DNA of 64,000 bases from Zobellia alginiliquefaciens (GTDB taxonomy: Bacteria; Bacteroidota; Bacteroidia; Flavobacteriales; Flavobacteriaceae), in the NCBI RefSeq assembly GCF_029323795.1, contig NZ_CP119758.1:620001-684000 (forward strand), written 5' to 3'. The notes below the pieces were generated by a model. It did not search any database. It had not been told where the DNA came from and saw only the letters and a program-made list of their open reading frames with translations. The first letter of the stretch is position 1; every line of letters starts with the position of its first letter. Below, piece by piece: positions 22,901 through 28,638 of the stretch. A program made the translations under genes and the position numbers.

Positions 22901-23757
22901 GCCTATTGGACGAAAGTAATTTTGTTCTAGATAGAACTAGTTTTACAAATATGGCTGCCGGGTTATACATCATCTATATTGAAGATGCCCAAGGCTGTGA
23001 AGAAACTATTACGGTAACTATAGAACAAGGGGTTAACCTTGGGGCGTTTGTAGAGCCTGTCTATGGTTGTAACGGAAACACACCTAATAATTATGTAAAT
23101 ATTGTACTAGAGGATTTGAGTATCGAAAATGATGTTTTATTCGGACTTGATACTACTGACCCGGCTGAAATGCAACTGAACCCATTTTTCCGAGACATGG
23201 CACCGGGTACTCATTACATTGCTATTTCACATGCAAATGGCTGCGTAGCAACCTACGATTTTGAAATTGAATCTTTTGACCCATTAGGTTTAACGGTGTC
23301 AGAAACCAATATCAATCAAATAACTGCGGTTGCTTCTGGAGGAAGAGAAAATTATACTTTCTATTTTGGCGATACCAATAACGGTTCCGACAATGTTTTC
23401 TATATCACTAAAACGGATACCTATGTAGTAACTGTTGTAGATGAAAACGGTTGCGAAACTACAGAAAGTATTTTCATGGAGTTTATAGACATTGAAATCC
23501 CTAATTTCTTTACCCCTAACGGAGATGGTGCCAATGACCTTTGGAAACCAAAGAACATAGAGATTTACCCAGATATCTTTATCAGTATCTATGACAGGTA
23601 TGGCCGTACAGTGTATCGCTTTAAAGATAATGAAGACGGATGGAGCGGTATCTACCAAGAAAGCAACTTACCTTCCGGTGACTACTGGTATATTATTAAA
23701 TTGAACGGAGAAGCGGATACAAGGGAATTTGTAGGGCATTTTACTCTGTATCGATAA
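10951..23757 (+). CDS. Giant SprB-like gliding/adhesin protein, T9SS type B cargo
   Basis: This 4268-residue protein has a signal peptide (residues 1-27, ending SGFSQ). Residues of about 50-480 resemble the IgGFc-binding N-terminal region found in many bacterial surface proteins. A DUF11-like domain at about 557-670 (VLIEKTVDKPEI) precedes Asp-rich TSP3 repeats at about 677-705 and 1003-1030 (DFDNDGVVD, DTDMDGYPD) and a second DUF11-like domain at about 1070-1180. From about 1500 to 4150 there are many divergent SprB repeats of roughly 75-100 residues (SCNGDNSG, GGxxxYxYSLDGG, AGTYxVxVxDxxGC). A non-repeat jelly-roll-like block sits at about 1961-2150. Residues 4181-4268 (FFTPNGDGANDLW, DRYGR, LPSGDYWY) are the CHU_C sorting domain. 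F. johnsoniae SprB (about 6500 residues) is the mobile gliding adhesin. This homolog lacks adjacent sprC, sprD and sprF, so the role in motility is inferred. It is monocistronic, with a terminator 20 bp downstream. Confidence 0.9.
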   Translation: MKSLLKPYLKGILFFFIAFNAISGFSQLSDLHYLPPMKQGQNNAGIQNQAIYLSTPETTSFTVNAYRGISTTVERTFSINNLTPGVWTLGNGDNNITLVNNSNTGVVLTNSGLRFEAPGGEKFYVNYRGKSGSQAASLTAKGRQAMGTNFKWGGVPNKGTHSSKSNTLGIMATEDNTTIVLSGYDPGCEFRVGNNRAGITANSHTITLDANESFVYETYIGNTHTQAHEDGWIGASITSTKDIVISNGSINFGSQDGQSHRDAGIDQPVPINKLGKDYVFIRGNGNTNGLTEFPLVIATADNTQVFVNGNATAVATINNGEYFKIPSSYYSSNTVGANMFVQTSKDVYAYQSMAGSSNLYTQGLNFVAPVNCLLPDKMDNIPNIRNIAGSTVTGGLTIIASVNTSDANVKVFENGTEVSKPASSAVAGSADWKTFYIPNLDGDISVTSTGPMAIGFFGFNGAQGVAGYFSGFDTVPEVRLEINGGTVGECFSGSSIFEASDDNFDAYQWYFDGELIPGANSFDYAATIAGDYFVRGTKGPCTYDSQSIQIFYCEPDVLIEKTVDKPEIKEGENATFTIRAENLYFRDITNLRITDNIPEGLTLVNASTITGSWNGSVWNIGTLEPGEVAFLTLEVTADEIDILPLLNLVNTATNSQDQTDANTTRDEPSARIIVHNDFDNDGVVDSVDLDDDNDGIYDAVEQMCIISNDVNFTSPSSTAQGGTAVTEIFSNFSGFWKSSTTSRNPVLPNLSHELLAFTTGGTTFTTGVADDNLYDANGNGLSDGIDSNNDGIADISATESSWMALTPSNNIYGEATFEANLNDGNNNNALGLTIINDPTTDPLNPLLTHGQNGLDLGSGIVNIGDTWTYEIDPIVATNVGDGIPDILLTQVADPNGVGHVVSLYDATGAPLGNAVRVQAYSGGALASVVGSYRLDIYHANGSIFYNNTTRDYRLATVELSEFGIPTANLADVAYLRLQLSSNADVAFLSYNTASFSGFCANLDTDMDGYPDHLDLDSDDDGCSDANEFYKDDTADGGDGGEYGTGVPVVDPNDGTVNAASYNQVYAPVIVLGNTSELLSGTDINGQDVSLGDTFNYVIRFQNTGDDDATNFTIENVLPNNVTLDNIDIGDAPGVTNTYDVNTQTINFSIPDNLVQVGDPEYKIKIKVSISGDCSEFVAACAAQLENHALATYSGTLNTNTFSDADGSNPAGACTTTLEVATNNVSDAFTNCNAARTVQLCGADATLTAGSGFDTYTWAIDNNNNGSIDSGDTILDDGTSSTLVVTTIGNYIVEKTATNGCSNHTERITVERFGETQTNPIIEYFNQVNGDSNPDNNIQGEIVECTIDGNSMPHIFLCGTTDSAFIQLGITDAQSITWEKLNEGSCDAVADDCANTNGTCTWSEEAVQDNFTINEGGKFRVVIAYTNGCFSRFYFNAYQNTLDIPTPNSSDIICNTDGSIRVVDLGSGYGYQLFDVENNSISVPFSAGQGPIFDIATSGTYKVQVTQLDPSTGAPIENSCVFETEEIGISERVFDVTPSTTPVDCNNLGTISVQALNVSPEYSYELFLDDGSGNAGSLVANNLVSSDNTHTFTGLAADDYVIVTTTTDGCRDERTITVGEIPKLELTATTQNDITCSPGVINLTPSGGTTGYAYAIYSKDGVAPYADETTIPDSDFTPNATFLFGYEGSPSTYVPNQDGDYIFVIKDDNGCYGLSNVVTIEDLGTVSITASNSDITCADSSTSVLTINATGGIAPYQYSLDGGSTYQTENFFNNISAGNYTITVLDSSGASGTGCEESIEYEVVQPFRLTASAAIIEDASCDTSGATTPTALVKILNTAGGQAPYEYSFDGGSTFSAIDENRLAAGTHQLAVRDALGCETDLEITVPSTIADPSFDNAITYDCNGDGIITITPSNTTDFTYTYKLNGTDNSPVDNNIFNNVIAGTQTVTVGYTSTVAADQSTLLLENFGTGVTTQIAEVGPGYCYEPQDGTDTDCNLGPAGILVNAEYAVTDRVTNPNTTWRSPNDHTGLTDGRFMAIGVSTSAGNNNVLWSRTGVDVLANQDITISFYAYNLQIDGTPGRDPEVLVELVDGSGTVISSQATTAIPQNNNADDWHLREVTFNPGTNTVAGILLRTNLDSDDGNFLVLDDIQATQTPEVCEKTQDITVSVETGKAFEVHILGSTNPTCNGSNNGSIRFEVSNFDPAFGYEYSLDGGATWVAETTSPITTPPNLGDGTYEVMVRKADDNSCTATSTSTVTLTSPNALTASLTQDAEFTCFNTGATLEATASEGTPGYEYQLELTDGSIIRTFSTSSQFLNVPAGDYLVRVNDQNNCEVLSSSPVTVTAPTPVAFDLTATQCYDGSSNGTVTATVTNGNGNYTFRINGGAWQTPTPITDLAYTFNNLSEGTYDVEVTDQYGCASGTQSITIAPTVSLSVVVTNVSTCADGTLTANASGGDGNFEYAFIPSGNTVTDADFSSSNTTTIALANIGAYDIYARDKANGTGACEAMVSETVAANPVLAITAVPTDPECHDGTGSIEVNITDGLSPFDYRLVDTTNGTPDQVDTNVVGNTKTYYNLAPGTYNVIITDDAGCSENETVVINQPDELTADIVLAYASDCSGAASDFGFDFTNVTTGLAGTIEYSADGGATWQSSTIFRGYTSGDEVFPSLRTVDGSSNLICQTDLPREIIPYPLDDLDITTSSVVENCDELKVEVQGGEGIPGYEYSFSNDPANFDASTATWYTGGSTHLDGSAVPAGHGSYEFTNLIPGRTYVFYVRDNNTPTSCIRQSTVNVNEIAGGLPMDITADITPSCNTSNNGAITYTIVDEDGFTEPNMEWFLYNVNGTLIRDSAGTISYSNTITITALAPDEYYIEVRQIDSGGTEQCISASENEILDELDVITGTPQSIQDISCENPGLIEIDNIQGGGGSYVYTITGPSPFTPITATGDNPIEIAANSPAGTYTVSVEDQYGCSYNLSDVTMSFTAAPVIVDVTAENCNTNATVTVNATGTGTILYSLDGGSSYQNNGGVYNTVSAGNYDVFVKDASGCTATLNIDVHPTLQATAGLDKQLGCGAGNEAEIAIEAIAGSGNYEFEILDSSAGIKVSRQALTTSPFNAIIDAADTYTVNVYDMGTSTPQCSRSFIVEVPTAIQPEFTSNPTDVSCSGANDGSIELAQTNNGNNPLTYTLSPMPAGASWDATTQSFIDLPGDTYTVTGLGPNGCSTVINNIVVGENALITFAVPTVEQFGCTTDNDTNNATITIDQSTISNGSGTYNRFEFIDNATSNVLQNSSSLVYEYTDVAGGDVIVRVYDDEGCSAEQTVTVNPYDALVDATVVVTREIDCVNSGEDLRIDVNSTFTNSTTDLGNYEFRILPSATYQASNEFLNRQVGSYTIGIRNITTGCEITRTHTIEDPNTFNVEVDKLSDVVCHGTDGSIQLTFSDLTYTGDFDWEVFNDDGTATSRTDDEGIFSGTGTTPAIPVAAGKYIVRVAQVGFPECTQERAFTITTPSAPITLATIETKDVGCSNDMGSANITPNGGEAPYNIILTHNPSGTTYPVTDVNSHLFRGLSDGQYTVEVTDNLGCTVPFTNAFVLSPPEPIVANIQSIKELVCEGDADAEITAEFTPRSISNPTPSYRYILNTYDSDAPGADLLQTTSSQSSATFTNLRSGFYSITILDDLNCSDETDIVEIVEPTEVEGQLVTARRLSCLSDAELLLTASGGTGPYSWNTTGVAPFNSMNETSGPNTHLFTGVTAGTYQYYVQDSFGCISVLSNEVTINAIVPLEVIPENLNPEISCNGDNSGVINAEAQGGLGNYQYALFSDAAFTNEIRPNQATGLFTDLLAGTYFIRVQSDDCEVSEEITITEPDALEIDNANTAFNNVTCNGADDGSIVVSMIGGSGTYQYAISPNLDRFSDDNTFEDLAPGDYTIIAQDSNGCFEVIDATISEPELLEVSAITTPEICVGEENGSIELTITGGTAPYSTRLLDESNFVLDRTSFTNMAAGLYIIYIEDAQGCEETITVTIEQGVNLGAFVEPVYGCNGNTPNNYVNIVLEDLSIENDVLFGLDTTDPAEMQLNPFFRDMAPGTHYIAISHANGCVATYDFEIESFDPLGLTVSETNINQITAVASGGRENYTFYFGDTNNGSDNVFYITKTDTYVVTVVDENGCETTESIFMEFIDIEIPNFFTPNGDGANDLWKPKNIEIYPDIFISIYDRYGRTVYRFKDNEDGWSGIYQESNLPSGDYWYIIKLNGEADTREFVGHFTLYR

Positions 23758-23777
23758 ACAAACAATTTAAAGAAATT

Positions 23778-23811
23778 AAAAAGGTAGTATATTAATAATG
23801 CTACCTTTTTT
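23778..23811 (+). terminator. Rho-independent terminator after the giant adhesin
   Basis: A perfect 10-bp stem (23778-23787 AAAAAGGTAG with 23801-23810) is followed by a T-run. It separates the adhesin from the ABC transporter genes. Confidence 0.88.
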
Positions 23812-23846
23812 ATTTGAACAAACTTGTAACAAAAGGGCTACTCTCT

Positions 23847-23885
23847 CGTCAAGTATTATGTAACCCATCAAAAAAACACTTGACG
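23847..23885 (+). promoter_or_regulatory. Inverted repeat covering the start of the ABC ATPase gene
   Basis: CGTCAAGT (23847-23854) is exactly complementary to ACTTGACG (23878-23885), with 23 bases between. The downstream arm runs into the GTG start codon. It could be a repressor operator or a hairpin that masks the start. Either role is inference. Confidence 0.45.
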
Positions 23886-24787
23886 TGAGTACTATTCTAA
23901 CCGTTAATCATCTCACCAAAAAATTTGGTTACCTAACTGCCGTAAAAGACCTTTCGTTCACTATTGAAAAAGGTAATGTCTATGGTATTTTGGGACCAAA
24001 CGGAAGTGGTAAATCCACTACTCTAGGTATTGTTCTGAATGTTGTGAACGCCACACAAGGCACTTTTGAATGGTTTGACGGTTCTGCAACAACGCATCAA
24101 GCTTTAAAAAGAGTAGGTGCTATTATTGAAAGGCCTAATTTCTATCCATACATGACGGCAGTTCAAAATCTGAAATTGGTTTGCAAAATTAAGGAGGTCA
24201 GTCAAAATAAAATAGAAGAGAAATTAGAACTCGTTGGTTTGTTAGACCGGAAAGGGAGTAAATTCAGAACCTATTCCCTGGGCATGAAACAACGCCTTGC
24301 TATTGCTTCTGCCCTACTCAACGATCCGGAAATTTTAATTTTAGACGAACCCACAAACGGACTAGACCCACAGGGTATTCACCAAATACGAGAAATCATT
24401 AAAAAAATCGCTTCTCAAGGAACTACGATCTTACTGGCATCTCACCTACTTGATGAAGTTGAAAAAGTATGCAGCCATGTTATCATTCTAAGAAAAGGCG
24501 AAAAACTTTATTCCGGGCGTGTTGATGGTCTATTAGCGAGTCATGGTTTTTTTGAATTGAAAGCCGATAACCAAGAAAATTTAAAAAGGTTGCTAGAAAA
24601 ACATGCAAGCTTTGGCGAAATAAAGCTTGAAAATGGGTGTATTACCGCATTTTTGAAAGAAGAAATGAATGCAGCAGAACTCAACAAAAGCCTATTTGAC
24701 CAAGGCATTTTACTATCACATCTTGTAAAACGCAAAGAAAGTCTTGAGGAGCAATTCTTAACCTTGACCAAAAACCAATCGAACTAA
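23885..24787 (+). CDS. ABC transporter ATP-binding protein
   Basis: This 300-residue nucleotide-binding subunit of an ABC-2 type exporter has a Walker A at about residues 39-46 (GPNGSGKST), a signature variant YSLGMKQRL, Walker B LILDEPTNGLD and the switch His in LLASHLLDE. The C-terminal 80 residues form the extension common to gliding/bacitracin/multidrug-type ATPases. No in-frame ATG is available nearby, so the GTG at 23885 is used. The permease gene begins 5 bp downstream, so the two form one exporter. The substrate is unknown. Flavobacterial GldA is also an ABC-2 ATPase, but that identity cannot be set from this sequence. Confidence 0.93.
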   Translation: MSTILTVNHLTKKFGYLTAVKDLSFTIEKGNVYGILGPNGSGKSTTLGIVLNVVNATQGTFEWFDGSATTHQALKRVGAIIERPNFYPYMTAVQNLKLVCKIKEVSQNKIEEKLELVGLLDRKGSKFRTYSLGMKQRLAIASALLNDPEILILDEPTNGLDPQGIHQIREIIKKIASQGTTILLASHLLDEVEKVCSHVIILRKGEKLYSGRVDGLLASHGFFELKADNQENLKRLLEKHASFGEIKLENGCITAFLKEEMNAAELNKSLFDQGILLSHLVKRKESLEEQFLTLTKNQSN

Positions 24788-24792
24788 AAGTT

Positions 24793-25626
24793 ATGATACG
24801 ATTACTACAAATAGAATTCATAAAACTTTGGAACAACCGTGCGAGTAAGGTTTTGATTGTTTCCTATTTTTTACTCCTAAGTTCCATTGCGTTAATAGCT
24901 GCCATTAAGTTTGATATTGGCCGTATAAAGTTTCACTTGGCGGAGCAAGGAATTTTCAACTTCCCCTATATATGGCATTTTAACTCTTTTATCACTGCAT
25001 TTTTTAAGTTATTCTTAGCGATAGTCATTGTATCGATGATGGCTAATGAATACAGCAACAAGACTATTAAACAGAATTTAATTGATGGACTTTCTAAAAA
25101 GGAATTTATTCTATCAAAGTTTTTAACGGTCATAACCTTTGCCCTTATTTCAACTGTTTTTGTTTTTCTGGTTTCGCTCGTTTTAGGGCTCGTTTATTCA
25201 GATTTTACAGAAATCAGTATCGTTTTTTCCGGATTGAAGTTCCTTTTAGCCTTTTTTATCAAACTAGTCGGTTTTTTCTCCTTCTGCTTATTTCTGGGGA
25301 TTTTAGTTAAACGCTCGGCATTTGCCCTTGGTTTTCTTATCCTCTGGCAGGTTTTTGAAGCATTTTTCCGGGGTATTATAAGATGGCGTTTTTTTGATGG
25401 CGAAACCACGGATATCATCATGGGTTTCTTTCCGCTGAATGCCATGTGGAATCTCATCAAAGAACCCTTTACACGCTTAAGCGCCGTACAGACTGCGGTA
25501 AACCAAATGGGTGAAAAAATTGTCCTGAATTATCATGTTCACGGATACGAAATGTTAATCGTTCTGGCTTGGACCGCCCTTTTCATTTATGGGTCTTATG
25601 CCCTTTTGAAAAAGAGAGACCTCTAA
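24793..25626 (+). CDS. ABC-2 type transporter permease
   Basis: This 277-residue integral membrane protein has about six hydrophobic segments: one at the N-terminus (SYFLLLSSIALIAAI), a cluster at about 75-195 and the last near 250-270 (MLIVLAWTALFIYGSYALL). A cytoplasmic stretch, MMANEYSNKTIKQNLIDGLSKKEFILSK, is typical of ABC-2 permeases. It is the membrane partner of the ATPase 5 bp upstream. No periplasmic adaptor or substrate gene is present, so specificity is open. The next gene starts 115 bp downstream behind its own hairpin. Confidence 0.9.
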   Translation: MIRLLQIEFIKLWNNRASKVLIVSYFLLLSSIALIAAIKFDIGRIKFHLAEQGIFNFPYIWHFNSFITAFFKLFLAIVIVSMMANEYSNKTIKQNLIDGLSKKEFILSKFLTVITFALISTVFVFLVSLVLGLVYSDFTEISIVFSGLKFLLAFFIKLVGFFSFCLFLGILVKRSAFALGFLILWQVFEAFFRGIIRWRFFDGETTDIIMGFFPLNAMWNLIKEPFTRLSAVQTAVNQMGEKIVLNYHVHGYEMLIVLAWTALFIYGSYALLKKRDL

Positions 25627-25718
25627 ACTCACAAGAACCTTTTTTCCATAGTACTCTTTAAAGATAAAATTTACCACTCATAGAATTTATACAATAACAA
25701 CTATTTAGGCAGCTATAT

Positions 25719-25740
25719 TAGCTCTCAAACGTTAGAGCTA
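25719..25740 (+). promoter_or_regulatory. Leader hairpin directly before the BspA-like gene
   Basis: TAGCTCT (25719-25725) and AGAGCTA (25734-25740) form a perfect 7-bp stem with an 8-base loop, ending one base before the ATG at 25742. It may affect ribosome access or be a protein-binding site. No function is proven. Confidence 0.4.
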
Positions 25741-25741
25741 T

Positions 25742-28579
25742 ATGATATTTTCCCGTTTTCACCTGTTTTTTATAGGTGTTCTTCTCGTATTTCTTAAAGT
25801 AAATGCAAAAGAGGGTCACCCCCAGTCTTTACCTGCTGACAGGCCTTTTATCACTACTTGGAAAACAGATAACCCCGGTACTTCAGCCAATAATCAAATT
25901 ACGATCCCTTCAAGTAAATACCTTCCATCAAATTACGAGGTAGACTGGGGAGACGGAACTTTTGATACTGGAGTGAGTGGTTCTTCAACACACACTTATG
26001 CCCAACCAGGGGAATATGTAGTAAAAATAACCGGGTTGTTTACCAATATTTCTTTTGGAGGTATAGGAGACAAAGAAAAAATTCTTTCTGTTGATCAATG
26101 GGGAGATATTAAATGGCAAACCATGATCTCTGCTTTTGATGGGTGTTCTAACTTAGATGTGTTAGCTACTGATATTCCTAATTTCTCCGGTGTATCAACC
26201 GTTAATAATATGTTTACCAATTGCTCCTCTCTTATAGGGAATAGTTCATTTAATAATTGGAAAATGGATACCATTACAAACATGCAAAATATGTTTTCAG
26301 GAGCATCACTATTTAACCAACCTATTGACCGATGGGATGTAAGCAATGTTAAAGATATGGTTGGCACATTTAGTTCGGCAACTCAATTTAACCAACCTAT
26401 AGGAAATTGGGACGTGAGAAATGTTACATCCATGTTTACTATGTTTTTTGCTGCCGAAACTTTTAATCAAGATATTGGTGACTGGGATGTGAGCAAGGTC
26501 GTTTCCATGGATAGTATGTTTGATTTGGCTATTTCATTTGACCAAGATCTGGGTAAATGGAATCCCGTTAACCTAAGCAAAGCTCCCTTAATGTTCAGTA
26601 GAGCCGGTCTTTCAACAAAGAACTATGATGCTCTCCTAAAGGGGTGGGCTACTAAAAATCTTAAAACCGATGTTAAATTTCATGCCGGAAATAGTACATA
26701 CTGCTCGAGTTCCGACATGAGAAAAATTTTAATCGATGTTTTAAATTGGGAAGTTGAAGACGCAGGTCTAGAGTGCACTTCCCAAAAGCCTTTTATTACC
26801 ACCTGGAAAACGGACAATCCGGGTACATCAGCAGATAATCAAATAACCATTCCTACATTTTTAGGAGAAATCTATAATTATACAGTTGTTTGGGGCGATG
26901 GCACGACCGACAAAAATATTACTGGTGATATAACGCATACGTATGCCACGATAGGAACATATGAAGTCTCTATCTCAGGTGATTTCCCGCAGATATATTT
27001 TGACAATTATAGTGATAGAGAGAAGATGCTCTTTGTAAATCAATGGGGGGATATTGAATGGAAATCTTTCGTACATGCTTTTGACCGATGTTTGAACTTA
27101 GATGTTATTGCCAGGGATACCCCTGATTTATCGGAGGTTACATCCTTAGCGAGTATGTTCCGAGGCTGTGAATCTTTAATTGGTACTCCAGAATTCAATA
27201 AATGGAATCTTTCAACCATTACGTCTATTTTAGGATTGTTCGAGAATTGTAATAAATTCAATCAACCATTGGCCAATTGGGATGTTAGCAAGGTCCAAGA
27301 TTTCGAAGTAGCATTTCGGGGTGCATCCACTTTCAACCAACCACTTAATAATTGGGATGTTGGCAATGTTGTAGACTTAACCGGCACATTTTGGGGTGCT
27401 GTTTCTTTTAATCAACCCTTAGATAAATGGAACGTTTCAAATGTTGAAGAATTATGGGCTACGTTTTTAGGGGCAACTTCCTTTAATCAAGATATTGGAA
27501 GTTGGGCTACGGGCAAGGTAGTAATAACATCGGAAATGTTCAGAGAAGCTATTTCCTTTGACCAAGACATTAGCGCCTGGGATATCTCCAATCTAAGAGA
27601 TGCATCCTGGATGTTTAAAGATGCGGGGCTATCAACCACCAACTATGACAACTTACTAATCGGTTGGAGTGCACAGGATGTCCAAACCCAACTTTATCCT
27701 TTCGGAGCGGGCTACAGTACATACTGTACCGGAGAAGAAGCTAGAAATAACTTAATAGAGAACCATGGTTGGAAAATCAATGATGCCGGGTTTGCAGGAA
27801 TCACAATAGACGAATTGGAAGGGCAAGAACATATGGATAGCTACACGCTACCTGAAATAACTGGTGAGAATTTAACCGGAAATGAAATGTACTATACAGG
27901 CCCAACCGGTACCGGGCAGTCTTTTCTTCCCGGAGCCACACTTTACACAGATGATTTTACAGATTATCCTATAACACTTTACATGTATGATTTTAGTGGG
28001 GATAGCACATCAGGTTGTACTGATGAAAAAAGTTTTGAACTTATCTTAAACACTATTTGTAAAAATCCTGTTGCAGATAGTTTAGAGGACGTACTGAGCT
28101 GTACGAGTTACACATTACCAGAATTAAGTGAAAACAATTTCTACTATACGAAAGCCAACGCAAACGGAGAAAGGTTTGAAGGAGGTGATATTATCTACAG
28201 CGGTAAAACCCTGTACATTCATACGGGCTGGGGTGACTGCTATGGCGAGAATAGTTTTAAGATTACCATAAACAGAAGTTTATGCGATATTGAGATTAAA
28301 ACTGTTGACCCATGCATGGTGGAGTTTCCGCAATTTATTACGCCTAATGGAGATGGGCTTTTTGATTTATTTAAAGCTACAAAAAATCCATGCGGTCAGT
28401 TAGGGCTCTTAAGTATTCTTGACAGACACGGTAGAATTATTTTTAAGACAAATAATTTATATTCAGGTTGGGATGGAACTGACAACTCAAGAAATCTACC
28501 TGAAACCGATTATTGGTACTTGTTTCAAAACTTAGATTCCGGGAAGACATTTACAGGTCATTTTACCATACTCCGATAG
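25742..28579 (+). CDS. BspA/DUF285 leucine-rich-type surface protein, T9SS type B cargo
   Basis: This 945-residue secreted protein has a signal peptide (IFSRFHLFFIGVLLVFLKVNA). Two copies of a module of about 315 residues follow, at about 30-345 and 350-690. Each begins PFITTWKTDNPGTSA-NQITIP with a PKD-like beta-sandwich (VDWGDGTFDTG / VVWGDGTTDKN). Each then runs into DUF285/BspA repeats of about 25-30 residues (FNQPxxNWDVSNV, MFxxAxxFNQDIG). Residues of about 690-850 form a non-repeat region, and residues 855-945 (FITPNGDGLFDLF, DRHGR, LPETDYWYLF) are the CHU_C T9SS sorting domain. BspA-type repeats mediate surface binding in several bacteria. The ligand here is unknown. It appears to be transcribed alone. 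Confidence 0.88.
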   Translation: MIFSRFHLFFIGVLLVFLKVNAKEGHPQSLPADRPFITTWKTDNPGTSANNQITIPSSKYLPSNYEVDWGDGTFDTGVSGSSTHTYAQPGEYVVKITGLFTNISFGGIGDKEKILSVDQWGDIKWQTMISAFDGCSNLDVLATDIPNFSGVSTVNNMFTNCSSLIGNSSFNNWKMDTITNMQNMFSGASLFNQPIDRWDVSNVKDMVGTFSSATQFNQPIGNWDVRNVTSMFTMFFAAETFNQDIGDWDVSKVVSMDSMFDLAISFDQDLGKWNPVNLSKAPLMFSRAGLSTKNYDALLKGWATKNLKTDVKFHAGNSTYCSSSDMRKILIDVLNWEVEDAGLECTSQKPFITTWKTDNPGTSADNQITIPTFLGEIYNYTVVWGDGTTDKNITGDITHTYATIGTYEVSISGDFPQIYFDNYSDREKMLFVNQWGDIEWKSFVHAFDRCLNLDVIARDTPDLSEVTSLASMFRGCESLIGTPEFNKWNLSTITSILGLFENCNKFNQPLANWDVSKVQDFEVAFRGASTFNQPLNNWDVGNVVDLTGTFWGAVSFNQPLDKWNVSNVEELWATFLGATSFNQDIGSWATGKVVITSEMFREAISFDQDISAWDISNLRDASWMFKDAGLSTTNYDNLLIGWSAQDVQTQLYPFGAGYSTYCTGEEARNNLIENHGWKINDAGFAGITIDELEGQEHMDSYTLPEITGENLTGNEMYYTGPTGTGQSFLPGATLYTDDFTDYPITLYMYDFSGDSTSGCTDEKSFELILNTICKNPVADSLEDVLSCTSYTLPELSENNFYYTKANANGERFEGGDIIYSGKTLYIHTGWGDCYGENSFKITINRSLCDIEIKTVDPCMVEFPQFITPNGDGLFDLFKATKNPCGQLGLLSILDRHGRIIFKTNNLYSGWDGTDNSRNLPETDYWYLFQNLDSGKTFTGHFTILR

Positions 28580-28638
28580 TAACCTATAATATTTTAATCG
28601 AACTCCTATAAATCATACTTCTTTTGTAATTTTAAAGG

